DNA from: Candidatus Eisenbacteria bacterium
GTDB lineage: Bacteria > Orphanbacterota > Orphanbacteria > Orphanbacterales > Orphanbacteraceae
Reading direction: 5' to 3'
Length of the DNA: 46,826 nt
Assembly: GCA_016930695.1 (NCBI GenBank)
Contig: JAFGGD010000035.1
Location: forward strand, 1-46,826
The position numbers were made by a program, and so were the translations under genes. This document shows positions 8,436 to 16,305 of the stretch, piece after piece; position 1 is the first letter of the stretch; each line of letters begins with the position of its first letter. The notes beneath the pieces were generated by a model. It searched no databases, had not been told where the DNA came from, and saw nothing but the letters and a program-made list of their open reading frames with translations.

Positions 8436-8464
8436 TTGACGGTTAGAGCATGCTTTGGTATACT
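8436..8464 (+). promoter_or_regulatory. strong sigma-70-type promoter for beta-propeller gene
   Basis: TTGACG (8436-8441) and TATACT (8459-8464) are separated by exactly 17 bases, close to consensus, and lie 58 bases upstream of the ATG at 8522. An AT-rich patch in GC-rich surroundings adds support. Confidence 0.75.
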
Positions 8465-8521
8465 TGCGTATCCATCCGTCCGTAGTGTGCCATGAATCCG
8501 ACTAGTAGTGGAGGGCTCGTC

Positions 8522-10933
8522 ATGAACAAGCGTGTATCCGTCTCGGTGTCCGCGATCGGCCTGCTTCTTTTCGGAATCGGATTCGGTGCGGAGAGCCGCG
8601 CTTCGGAAGCGACGCAAGCCCCGGGCGAGTCCGTAGTGTTCGCATTGCGGGGCGAGCGGTTTTGGAGGAACGACGGCCAATACCCGGAAGAGGTGAAGTA
8701 CTACGCGTCCATCGACGGCGGGACGGTTTTCTTCACCGAGTCGTCGATGGTTACGGATGTCCGGGACGCGCCGCGGGAGGACGGAAGCGCACGGAGAACG
8801 GTGATCCGCGTCGGTTGGGAGGGGGCCGGCGGGGGCGCGCGGATCCTTCCCGGCGAGGAACTGCCCGGAACGCTGAACGTCTTTCGCGGGAGCGATCCGG
8901 AGGGTTGGGCGACGCACGTTCCCGGATTTCGCGGAATCACCTATCGATCGATCCGTCCCGGAATCGACATGATCTATTCCTTCCGCGGCGGCCTTCTGAA
9001 ATACGATCTGGACGTCTCCCCGGAGGCGGATCTCGAATCCTTCGTCTTGCGGTATGAAGGGGCCGATTCGGTTCGGATCGGCGGCGACGGCGCGTTGGCC
9101 GTCCACGCAGGCGGGAAGGTGTTCCGGGAGGAGCCCCCCCTTCTTCTGCAGGACGGAGGGGAGAGGGGAACCGGCGCCTACAAGAAACTCGGCCGGAACG
9201 AGATCGGCTACACCCTCTCCGGCGTCGACCGGTCCCGCCCCCTCACCATCGATCCCGGCCTGACATGGAGCACCTATCTGGGGGGGAGCGGCCCGGAGGA
9301 TCTTTTTTCTCTGAAGCTCGACTCGGAGAACAGGCCGGTCTTCGTCGGCGAAGTCCTTTCCTCGGACTTCCCCACGACGGCCGGTTCTTTCCAGGAATCG
9401 ACCGGCGTGGCGACCGATGCGTCGGTCACCAAACTATCGGCCGACGGATCGGCGCTCGTTTTTTCGACTTATTTGGGGGGCGATAATTTCGATGCCGCGC
9501 GGGAGGTCGCCCTCGCCTCGGACGGATCGATTGCGATCGTCGGGAAGACCAATTCCACCGATTTCCCCACGAAAAGCGCGTACTGTGACACTTTCTCGGG
9601 AGGCCTGGCCAACTGGGGCGACGTGTTTGTGACGAGACTCGGCGCGGACGGCGACTCTCTCGTCTTCTCCACGTACCTCGGCGGTCCGGGGGGCGAGTAC
9701 GGTCGCGGCCTGACCGTCGACGACGAGGGCAATGTGTTCGTGATCGGGCAAGCCGGCGCCGGTTTCCCGACGACGGCCGGGGCTTTCGACACGACGTCGA
9801 ATGGAGAGAGCGACGCGTTCTTATCCAAGCTGAGCGCGGACGGGCTCCAGCTTCTCGCCTCCACATTTTTCGGCGGACAAGATTGTGACAATCCCCGCGA
9901 AGTCCGCATGGCTCCCGGAGGGGACGTCTTGCTGGTCGGAGAAACGGCCTCCCTCGATCTCCCTTTAATGGATGCTTGTGACAGCACATTGGACGGAACG
10001 CAGGACTCCTTCATCGCCCGTTTCCCCTCCTCTCTGGACGGTCTTCTCTTTTGCACCTATATCGGCGGGGACGGTCTGGACAGTGCCGTGGCGATGGTGG
10101 TGGACCCGGACGGCAACGCGGTCGTCACGGGACGAACGACTTCTCTCGATTTCCCGACCACACCGGGCGCGTATCGCGAAGCGGCGATCGGGGAGGTCGA
10201 CGGATTCCTGTTTCGATTCGACTTCACCGCGAACGCGATCGACGCCTGCACGTATTTCGGCGGAACCGAGGATGAGGACGCCTGGATCGTCGATCTGGAT
10301 CCGGATGGAAAACCGGTCGTATCCGGCCATACGCATTCCGCCGACTATCCCGTCACCATCGGATCGGCGGACCCGACCTACAACGGGGACTGGGACGTGT
10401 TCGTCACCCGGTTCACTACGGACCTGACCGCCGTGGATTATTCGACCTACATCGGGGGCGATGCTCTTGATTACAACAAAGGGGGACTCGTGATCGACGG
10501 GAACGGAGACGCCGTCGTCGCCGGGTACACGAGGTCCGCGAACTTCCCCGTGACGCAAGGGGCATACGATCAGACGCCGAACGGTTTGTCCGATTATTTC
10601 ATCGCCAAGCTCCCTCTCGAAATCCAGACAGCCGTGGGCGGCGCCGTTCCGGAAACGTCCGGCAGGATCTTCGTGAACGCGCCCAATCCCTTCAATCCGC
10701 TCACCGTGTTTTCCTACTCCCTTGCCGAGCCCGCGCGTGTGCGCCTCGATCTGTACGACGCCGCCGGCCGGCGCGTGACCGGTTTGGACGAGGGATTCCG
10801 CGACGCGGGGACGCATCACGCGGAATGGTCCGGGAAGGACGGAGCGGGAAGAGAGGTCCCCAGCGGCGTCTACTACGCGCGGCTGAAGGCGGGAGAAAAG
10901 GTGTTCACGCGCAAAGTCGTTCTGGTCCGTTGA
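8522..10933 (+). CDS. secreted SBBP beta-propeller protein with C-terminal sorting domain
   Basis: This 803-aa exported protein has a signal peptide (about 1-26), then an N-terminal domain of the kind that precedes SBBP repeats (FWRNDGQYPEEVKYYA near 40). At least seven repeats of about 50-60 residues follow from about 240 to 620. They are built on STYLGG...D...V...G.T.S.DFPTT...D.FV.K and are expected to form a beta-propeller. The last ~90 residues carry NAPNPFNPLT, a beta-sandwich and a final KVVLVR, matching FlgD-Ig-like/type IX secretion C-terminal sorting domains. It is probably displayed on the cell surface or released. Two ATGs are possible; 8522 is preferred because GGAGGG sits six bases upstream and it leads straight into the signal peptide, whereas the one at 8492 does not. 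A strong promoter lies just upstream. Ligand unknown. Confidence 0.88.
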   Translation: MNKRVSVSVSAIGLLLFGIGFGAESRASEATQAPGESVVFALRGERFWRNDGQYPEEVKYYASIDGGTVFFTESSMVTDVRDAPREDGSARRTVIRVGWEGAGGGARILPGEELPGTLNVFRGSDPEGWATHVPGFRGITYRSIRPGIDMIYSFRGGLLKYDLDVSPEADLESFVLRYEGADSVRIGGDGALAVHAGGKVFREEPPLLLQDGGERGTGAYKKLGRNEIGYTLSGVDRSRPLTIDPGLTWSTYLGGSGPEDLFSLKLDSENRPVFVGEVLSSDFPTTAGSFQESTGVATDASVTKLSADGSALVFSTYLGGDNFDAAREVALASDGSIAIVGKTNSTDFPTKSAYCDTFSGGLANWGDVFVTRLGADGDSLVFSTYLGGPGGEYGRGLTVDDEGNVFVIGQAGAGFPTTAGAFDTTSNGESDAFLSKLSADGLQLLASTFFGGQDCDNPREVRMAPGGDVLLVGETASLDLPLMDACDSTLDGTQDSFIARFPSSLDGLLFCTYIGGDGLDSAVAMVVDPDGNAVVTGRTTSLDFPTTPGAYREAAIGEVDGFLFRFDFTANAIDACTYFGGTEDEDAWIVDLDPDGKPVVSGHTHSADYPVTIGSADPTYNGDWDVFVTRFTTDLTAVDYSTYIGGDALDYNKGGLVIDGNGDAVVAGYTRSANFPVTQGAYDQTPNGLSDYFIAKLPLEIQTAVGGAVPETSGRIFVNAPNPFNPLTVFSYSLAEPARVRLDLYDAAGRRVTGLDEGFRDAGTHHAEWSGKDGAGREVPSGVYYARLKAGEKVFTRKVVLVR

Positions 10934-11996
10934 GCGGAGGGCCCGGCCCCTTTCGCGCCGCCGCCGCGCCGCAATGCGCTCCCGCGGCGCCGTTCCCCCT
11001 TTCCGGGCGGGGGACGGCGCTCCGGCGCGAACCTCCTGTCCGATGGAGGACCGGTTTCCGAGTGGGGTGAGTGGCGGAGAGTGCTCGGCGGCGGAAAGCC
11101 CTCTTACGAAGAACCGGCGGAGTCCTTTCTCGGCCGGGTATATGGGGCGTTTCTTCCCTTAGAGATTCGGAATAGGAACCGCCGCCGGATTCATGGGATG
11201 ACCGCTTGCGGGCCCAAACGACCCACGCGGAAAAAACACCGTAAAACAGGGTTTGTACGAGAGTGGATTGAAAGAAGTGCTCCCCCTTTTTCCCCTCGAA
11301 ACGGATACCGAGCGCATCTTCAAGAGCCCGGCGAACGCTCGCGAGCGCGGGAAGATCCGTCCCCTCCATGCGGAGGCGGGCGTCTTGTGCGTAGGAGGCA
11401 AGAATGGTCGCCACGTCCTGAGGCCGGGCAAGCGGCGCTTTGTGGAGCAACACTCGGCGGAGATACTCGACCATGCGCTCGCCGTGCTCGTACGCCGCTT
11501 TCCTCGGATGTGCGGTCAGGTTCCAGAAATCTTGCGCGCTGTCGGCCAGAGTGAACGTCTCTAGAATACGTGGATCGCCGTTGCAGTCCTTGCCGACGAG
11601 GGCGAAAGAACGGAGGTTGGTCACAAGAACCGCTCCATACTTCTTCCAATAGCGGCCCACCTGCTCGGATTCGGCCGTGGTTCGAACATCCTCTTCCGGA
11701 GCTTTGACTTCGATCACGCCCCGTGCTGGATTTTGGGTTGATAGGAGCGGGTCTCCTCGATCGACTTGTTTCGGGCGCTTCCGGAACTGTTCCCCGGTGA
11801 ACAAGCCTCCATCGGGGAATCCCGAGTCCTTTCCCGAAATCTGCATCACGCAACGGACCTTGGGATTCAGTTCCTTGCCGATCGAAGTCAACAGTGTCTC
11901 AAGAGCGGAATAGAATGATGTTTCTGGGGTATGAGAACGGGTACGTTGAATCTCCGCGATATCGGTCAGGTAGTTTTCGATCGGATTCTGTGACAT
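10905..11996 (-). pseudogene. truncated N-6 DNA methylase / restriction (type ISP/IIG-like) gene, N-terminal fragment
   Basis: The first ~264 codons (11996 down to about 11204) resemble the N-terminal nuclease/specificity part of large methylase-restriction proteins. They include PDGGLFTGEQF, a GVIEVKAPEED stretch (E-x-K of a PD-(D/E)xK-type nuclease) and HFFQSTLVQTLFYGVFSAW. In complete proteins this leads into the methyltransferase domain with a [N/D]PP[Y/F] motif. Here the homologous sequence stops after SAWVVWARK and the frame runs on as low-complexity Arg/Ser/Pro-rich sequence, overlapping antisense with the end of the propeller gene. No methylase domain follows, so this is a 3'-truncated remnant. 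It starts 32 bp downstream of the HEPN gene on the same strand, in a short defence-like cluster. Whether the fragment is still made is unknown. Confidence 0.75.
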
Positions 11997-12028
11997 CGGA
12001 TCATTCTCTTTCTATGTTGATTGTATCA

Positions 12029-12484
12029 TTATTCCGTATGTACAAGCTCCGGATGATGCTCTTTCAGCCACTCCAGCACGTCCCGCCGGAAGCCCCACGC
12101 CTCCTTCATCAGTTCCCGTAGTTCCGCCTCGGCGATTCCGAAGGCGGCGTCATAGTCGGCTGCATTTCTCTTTCGCCGGCAGTGGTCGAAATAGTCGACT
12201 CGTTCCTGTTCCGATGAACCCAGGACCGAAAGAAGAGCCTGGAAAGCGATCCAATGGTGTCCGGCGCCGGACGCGGTGTATCCCGACGCGCGAAGAACGA
12301 TCGTGGCAAGCTGGAGCACCGCGTGGTAGGCGATGGTGAATCGCCTGTCGACCGACACGCCCTCGACCGCCGCGTCCTTGAGATCCCGATCCACCACGCG
12401 AAGGAGGGATTCGATTTCCCGACGGCTGGATTCATGTGATCGAAGACGACGCTCACTCAACCATTGATTCAAGTTCTTCTTCAT
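12029..12484 (-). CDS. HEPN domain protein (SAV_6107-like), partner of MNT protein
   Basis: This 151-aa all-alpha protein has the helical pattern and the CRRKRNAADYD signature (102-112) of HEPN proteins, closest in style to the SAV_6107 group. HEPN toxins usually have R-x4-6-H as RNase catalytic residues. Here Arg106 is followed by Asn, but the histidine position is occupied by Asp/Tyr, so nuclease activity is uncertain. The ATG lies inside the end of the upstream nucleotidyltransferase gene (32-bp overlap), which implies coupling. In known HEPN/MNT toxin-antitoxin pairs the MNT protein modifies a Tyr next to the HEPN active site, and Tyr111 is placed for that. Toxin or antitoxin role is inferred from pairing. 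Confidence 0.82.
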   Translation of the reverse strand: MKKNLNQWLSERRLRSHESSRREIESLLRVVDRDLKDAAVEGVSVDRRFTIAYHAVLQLATIVLRASGYTASGAGHHWIAFQALLSVLGSSEQERVDYFDHCRRKRNAADYDAAFGIAEAELRELMKEAWGFRRDVLEWLKEHHPELVHTE

Positions 12485-13064
12485 TGCCGATCAGCCAGAT
12501 TTTCGGTCCCGAGATCACCGATCGAATGAATGGATTGCCTTCTCTCGCTTTCGCACGAAACTCCTCCACCGGATAAAGGACGGGGTTGAACTCCCGGTCG
12601 AGTTCGCGTCCCAACGGTCCGATAAGGGAGGCGGCTTTCCGGGAAGAGAGAGATCCCACGATCATCAGGTCGATATCGCTTCCCTTCGATTCGGCGCCGG
12701 AGGCGAAGGATCCGAAAACGAAGGCGAGCGTCACTTCGCCGCGAAGCGGTCGAAACACCTCCCGCAGTCGGTCTCCGAGCGCCACGGTCTTCAATAGGAT
12801 TCCCTTCAAATCTTCATAGGCGGGATGGTCTCTCCTCGCCCGGTAGTACACTCTGTTCCCCCGGCGATTTCTCTCGGCGAAACCGGCTTCCTCGATTCGT
12901 TTCAGCGCGCGCTGCACCTGGAGGACCGTGACTCCCGCTTTCTCGGCGATCTCTCGTTGATAGAACTCGCGATCCGGATTCATCAGAAAGAGTGAGAGGA
13001 TATCCGGTACGGCCTGATTCGGGAAAAGCCTTGTTATTGAATGAATTACATTGTCTCTCGCCAT
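12453..13064 (-). CDS. winged-helix / MNT nucleotidyltransferase fusion protein
   Basis: This 203-aa two-domain protein has an ArsR-like winged helix-turn-helix at residues ~18-78 (REIAEKAGVTVLQVQRALKRIEE...NRVYYRA), which should bind DNA. A minimal nucleotidyltransferase domain at ~108-200 has the family motif GS-x10-DxD (G118, S119, D130, D132). The HEPN gene overlaps its 3' end, giving an MNT-HEPN pair. In characterised pairs the MNT protein neutralises the HEPN toxin by AMPylation. The fused winged helix suggests that it also represses its own operon, and two matching palindromes lie 27-63 bp upstream of its start. AGGGG precedes the ATG at 13064. Function as antitoxin/regulator is inferred. 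Confidence 0.86.
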   Translation of the reverse strand: MARDNVIHSITRLFPNQAVPDILSLFLMNPDREFYQREIAEKAGVTVLQVQRALKRIEEAGFAERNRRGNRVYYRARRDHPAYEDLKGILLKTVALGDRLREVFRPLRGEVTLAFVFGSFASGAESKGSDIDLMIVGSLSSRKAASLIGPLGRELDREFNPVLYPVEEFRAKAREGNPFIRSVISGPKIWLIGNEEELESMVE

Positions 13065-13090
13065 GGTTGACCCCTATGCGGGCATGCATT

Positions 13091-13128
13091 GACTACAGAA
13101 CGTAGTCAAACAACTACACTTTGTAGTC
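13091..13128. promoter_or_regulatory. tandem palindromic operator upstream of MNT-HEPN operon
   Basis: There are two inverted repeats of the same design: GACTAC-AGAAC-GTAGTC (13091-13107) and ACTAC-ACTTT-GTAGT (13113-13127). Their centres are 21 bases apart, two helical turns, so two dimers would bind the same face. TTGACT on the minus strand overlaps both sites and could include the -35. They lie directly upstream of the gene encoding a winged-helix protein, consistent with autoregulation. Confidence 0.65.
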
Positions 13129-13204
13129 AATCGAGTCAAGCGAATCCGATCGCGCGGAGATACGGTCCATCCTCAGTCGAGATCGGAGCCCGGGAAGACG
13201 CTTC

Positions 13205-14896
13205 CTACTCGCACACCTCCAGCTTGAAGTCGTCGAAGTGGAGGTACTCGCCGGTGGTGCCGTCGATTTCGCCGCCGAAACCGGCCGCCCCGCCCACGAA
13301 GGGAGAGGGATCGGTCGCCTCGATTTCCGCGACCACTCCGCCGGAGAGGTTCCGCACGGTGAAGGTCAGGTCGCCCTCTTCGATGATGCATTCGAAGACG
13401 AGCGTCTCGTAGTCTCCCATTGCGTAGGAGGGGGCGTAGGCGAGCAGTTCCTCACCGCCGCCGGTTTCTTTCTTGATGCGCAAACCGTCCCAGAGACCGA
13501 ACACGTAGTTACCGGCGGATGAGGAGGCGCGTAGGACGAAGACCAACTGCACTTCGCCGTTCATCTCCTCCGTGCGTACCTCGCAGGTGAGACGTGTTTT
13601 CTCGCCGGCCGTCGAGTCGGCGTAGATAAAGAAGGGGCCGTCCGTGTAGGCGGGGGAATCGTCCACGGCGATGACCGTGCCGGTCAAGGTGTAGACCGTC
13701 GCGTCTCCTGTATAAAGCGACCATTCGGGATCGAGCGTCGTGGAATTGAAATCATCGAAGAAGACGGTCCGCCAGGCGCAGGGGGTTTCGATGTCGTAAT
13801 ACCGGCCGACGGTGATCGGGACATCACGCGAGGAGCCGCCGGCGAACTCGATGTGGACGGTGTAGTCGAGCGGGAAGGAGGGGGACGATCCTTGGGAGAC
13901 GATGAGATCGGAGTCGGAGAAGTCGGTCCACCACTCGTCCGTCCCCTCCTCTTGGGCGTAGAGCGTGTTGGAGAGATCGAAGCTCCCGGTGAGCAGATCG
14001 CCGCTCAGTGTGGCGCTCTCCACGATCCCCTCCTCGTCGTCCAACTGCGCGATGATATGATAATCGTTTTCGGTCGTGCGTCCGCAGATGACATCGGCGT
14101 TCACCGCCACCCAGTCCTCGGAATCGGGCGCCGTGCTTCTCTTCACCGCCGTCCAGGTGCCGGTTTTCTCTTCCTCGCCCGGCTCTTCCTCCGACCAGTT
14201 TCCCCACATGCTGTCGGCGTTCGCCTTTCCGGAAAACGTCCATTCGCCTCCGGTGTCCGTGAGATGGAGGCTGTCCCCCGTCAACGATCCGGTCAGCCCC
14301 GGGTTTTCCGGATAGTAGAACGGCGTGAAGACGAGGGATGTGCCGGTCTGCTCCACGTGGGGACAGTCCGCGATTTCTTCCGGATCGGGGGAGGAATCGT
14401 AGACCAGCCGGAAGTCCCAGTAACCGGTCAGGTCGAGTGCCGGCACCGTTCCCGTGGAGGTGGTGCAGGCGACCACATTGGAGAGGGGGGAGAGGTTCGC
14501 CGCCTCGTCCGCCGTGACGATCGCCGCCCAGTAGGCGGTGCTGTCCGCGAGGCCGGTGAGGGTGAAGCTTTGGGTCGTGCCCGCCGCCTGCGGAGACGGC
14601 TCGCCGGTCGCCTGTGTGGCGGAGGCCCAGTTGGAGGTATCGATCGACGAGGTGGAGTAACGGATGTCGTAGGAAGCGGCCGTTCCGGTGGAGCCGTCGT
14701 CGCCCGGGGCGGCCCAGGCGAGTGTGATGGAGGAGCCGGTGATCGCCGTCGCCCCGAGGTCGTCAACCGCCGCGGGCGGCGTCACGTCGGTCGTCCCGGC
14801 CGGGTTGTCGTCGCCGTCCCCGCCGCCGCAACCGCCGAGCAGAAGGAGACCGAGAAAGAGGACGATGGCCGAATAAACGGGGGGATACCTTTTCAT
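13205..14896 (-). CDS. FN3-containing lipoprotein with C-terminal concanavalin-like domain
   Basis: This 563-aa protein has a lipoprotein signal peptide (hydrophobic 7-20, lipobox LLGGC with Cys23). A fibronectin type III domain follows at about 35-145 (PPAAVDDLGA...ITLAW...YDIRYS...YWAAIVTADEAANLSPLSN). The middle region (about 150-380) describes a beta-rich domain of no clear family. A C-terminal jelly-roll-like domain (about 385-560) starts FFDDFNSTTLDPEWSL and ends YLHFDDFKLEVCE, as in LamG/DUF1080-type sheets that often bind carbohydrate. The start at 14896 has AAGG eight bases upstream; an ATG six bases earlier is too close to that site. It is monocistronic on the minus strand. Likely outer-membrane or surface-anchored; ligand unknown. 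Confidence 0.82.
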   Translation of the reverse strand: MKRYPPVYSAIVLFLGLLLLGGCGGGDGDDNPAGTTDVTPPAAVDDLGATAITGSSITLAWAAPGDDGSTGTAASYDIRYSTSSIDTSNWASATQATGEPSPQAAGTTQSFTLTGLADSTAYWAAIVTADEAANLSPLSNVVACTTSTGTVPALDLTGYWDFRLVYDSSPDPEEIADCPHVEQTGTSLVFTPFYYPENPGLTGSLTGDSLHLTDTGGEWTFSGKANADSMWGNWSEEEPGEEEKTGTWTAVKRSTAPDSEDWVAVNADVICGRTTENDYHIIAQLDDEEGIVESATLSGDLLTGSFDLSNTLYAQEEGTDEWWTDFSDSDLIVSQGSSPSFPLDYTVHIEFAGGSSRDVPITVGRYYDIETPCAWRTVFFDDFNSTTLDPEWSLYTGDATVYTLTGTVIAVDDSPAYTDGPFFIYADSTAGEKTRLTCEVRTEEMNGEVQLVFVLRASSSAGNYVFGLWDGLRIKKETGGGEELLAYAPSYAMGDYETLVFECIIEEGDLTFTVRNLSGGVVAEIEATDPSPFVGGAAGFGGEIDGTTGEYLHFDDFKLEVCE

Positions 14897-15027
14897 GATC
14901 ATCGCCTTTCGATCGAATGGTGTAGAGCAAAGGACATCCGTACGGGACGGCCACGAATGAACCATCCCAGTTTAGATTGTTCATGACGAGAAAAACAAGA
15001 AAATAGGTGCCGTCGTCCGCCCGCCGT

Positions 15028-16305
15028 CTACGCGAAGCTCTTCGGGTGGCGGCGTTCGGTCTTTTTCCGCGCCTGGTAGCTGCGGGCGAGTTCGATGAAG
15101 ATCCCGATCTGCTGTTCCATATCGACCTGGGTGCCGTCGAAATAGAAGTTGCGGATCGGCATATCGTCGTGGTCCTCGGAGATGCGCGGATAGATCGCCT
15201 CGCAGACGATCCCGTTCATGCAGGAGAAGGGGGAGATGTCGATCACGCCGTCCGCCCCCTTTTTGTGCAGGTAGCAGGTCTTTCCGACGGAGAGGATCAT
15301 CTCGCCGAGGGCGCCCCGCTGCGGAAGGTAGGGGCGGGCGAGATCGAGGACCTCCTCGATGCTTTCCGGCTCCTCGAAACCGACGAAGTCCTCCTCGAAA
15401 GGTTTGTACATGGCGTGCTCGTCGGCGTGCTGCACGAAGGCGGTCACCTTTTGCTTCGCGAGACGGGCCGCCACGTTCTTCCCTTCGTCGCGGATGCGGA
15501 TCTTCTTCTCCGAATTGGTGTACCAGACCCATTCGCAGATGTCCGAAAGCCAGGTGACGCCGCCCTGTTCCTCCACCTTGCGGGCCAGGTCCTCGTTGGC
15601 GAAGCGGTTCAGGCGGCAGAAGATCTCCCCGACGATCCCGATGAGCGGCCGGCTCGGGTCGTAGCGGGAGGGGAGCGCGCGGAAGGCGTCCCGGGATATG
15701 GTCAGTACCTCGACGATCCTGTCCAGCCGCTTCCCCGTCGAGAGGCCCTGCTTCTCCAATACTTCGATGAGGCGTTGAATCCCCTCGTGATAGACCGTGT
15801 CGGTGTCTCCCTTCACGGTCTCGAAGGGGCGTGTGCGGAGCTGCATCTTGCGGAGCACGTCCGCGCCGACGAGGGCGCGCCAGGCGGCGCGCTCCACGTT
15901 CTCCGTGCCGATCCCCGCGTAGCCGTCCTTCGAGGTGGGCGCGAAGACGAGCACGTTCTCCAGCCCCAGGTCGTCCAGCACCGCGCGGAGCAGGTTCGAA
16001 TACTGGCCGAAGCGACAGGGTCCGCCGGCGGTGGGCATGAAGAAGGCGGTCTTTTCCGGGTCGAAGTCTTTCTCCTCGGTGATCCGGAGGAAGTCGCCGA
16101 GGGTCACCTTCTCGGGATGGCACTCGTCGCCGGAAGCGTAGCGGCCGCCGAGTTCCAGCGTTCTCTCGTTCGACGGCGGCGTCGGCTGGGCGTCCACGCC
16201 GAGCGAGCGGAAGACGGCGGCCAGCGCCGACGCGGAGCCGTAGGCCATCGGGGGGATGTAGAGCTTGCGCCCACGAAGCGGGTGCTCCTGCACGGGGGTC
16301 TTCAT
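15028..16305 (-). CDS. acyl-CoA dehydratase activase-related protein, C-terminal half (HgdB/D-like domain)
   Basis: This 425-aa protein carries the domain normally at the C-terminus of very long (about 1400 aa) 2-hydroxyacyl-CoA dehydratase activase-related proteins. Visible landmarks are GDECHPEKVTLGDFL, PTAGGPCRFGQYSNLL, GEIFCRLNRFANEDL and ISPFSCMNGIVCEAIYPRI, all Cys-containing motifs plausible as iron-sulfur ligands. Its ATG (16303-16305) overlaps the TGA of the upstream gene that carries the ATPase domains, so the two polypeptides are probably made together and form one complex. No acyl-CoA dehydratase alpha/beta genes are seen, so the enzyme it serves, if any, is unknown. Family placement is firm; role is not. 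Confidence 0.85.
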   Translation of the reverse strand: MKTPVQEHPLRGRKLYIPPMAYGSASALAAVFRSLGVDAQPTPPSNERTLELGGRYASGDECHPEKVTLGDFLRITEEKDFDPEKTAFFMPTAGGPCRFGQYSNLLRAVLDDLGLENVLVFAPTSKDGYAGIGTENVERAAWRALVGADVLRKMQLRTRPFETVKGDTDTVYHEGIQRLIEVLEKQGLSTGKRLDRIVEVLTISRDAFRALPSRYDPSRPLIGIVGEIFCRLNRFANEDLARKVEEQGGVTWLSDICEWVWYTNSEKKIRIRDEGKNVAARLAKQKVTAFVQHADEHAMYKPFEEDFVGFEEPESIEEVLDLARPYLPQRGALGEMILSVGKTCYLHKKGADGVIDISPFSCMNGIVCEAIYPRISEDHDDMPIRNFYFDGTQVDMEQQIGIFIELARSYQARKKTERRHPKSFA

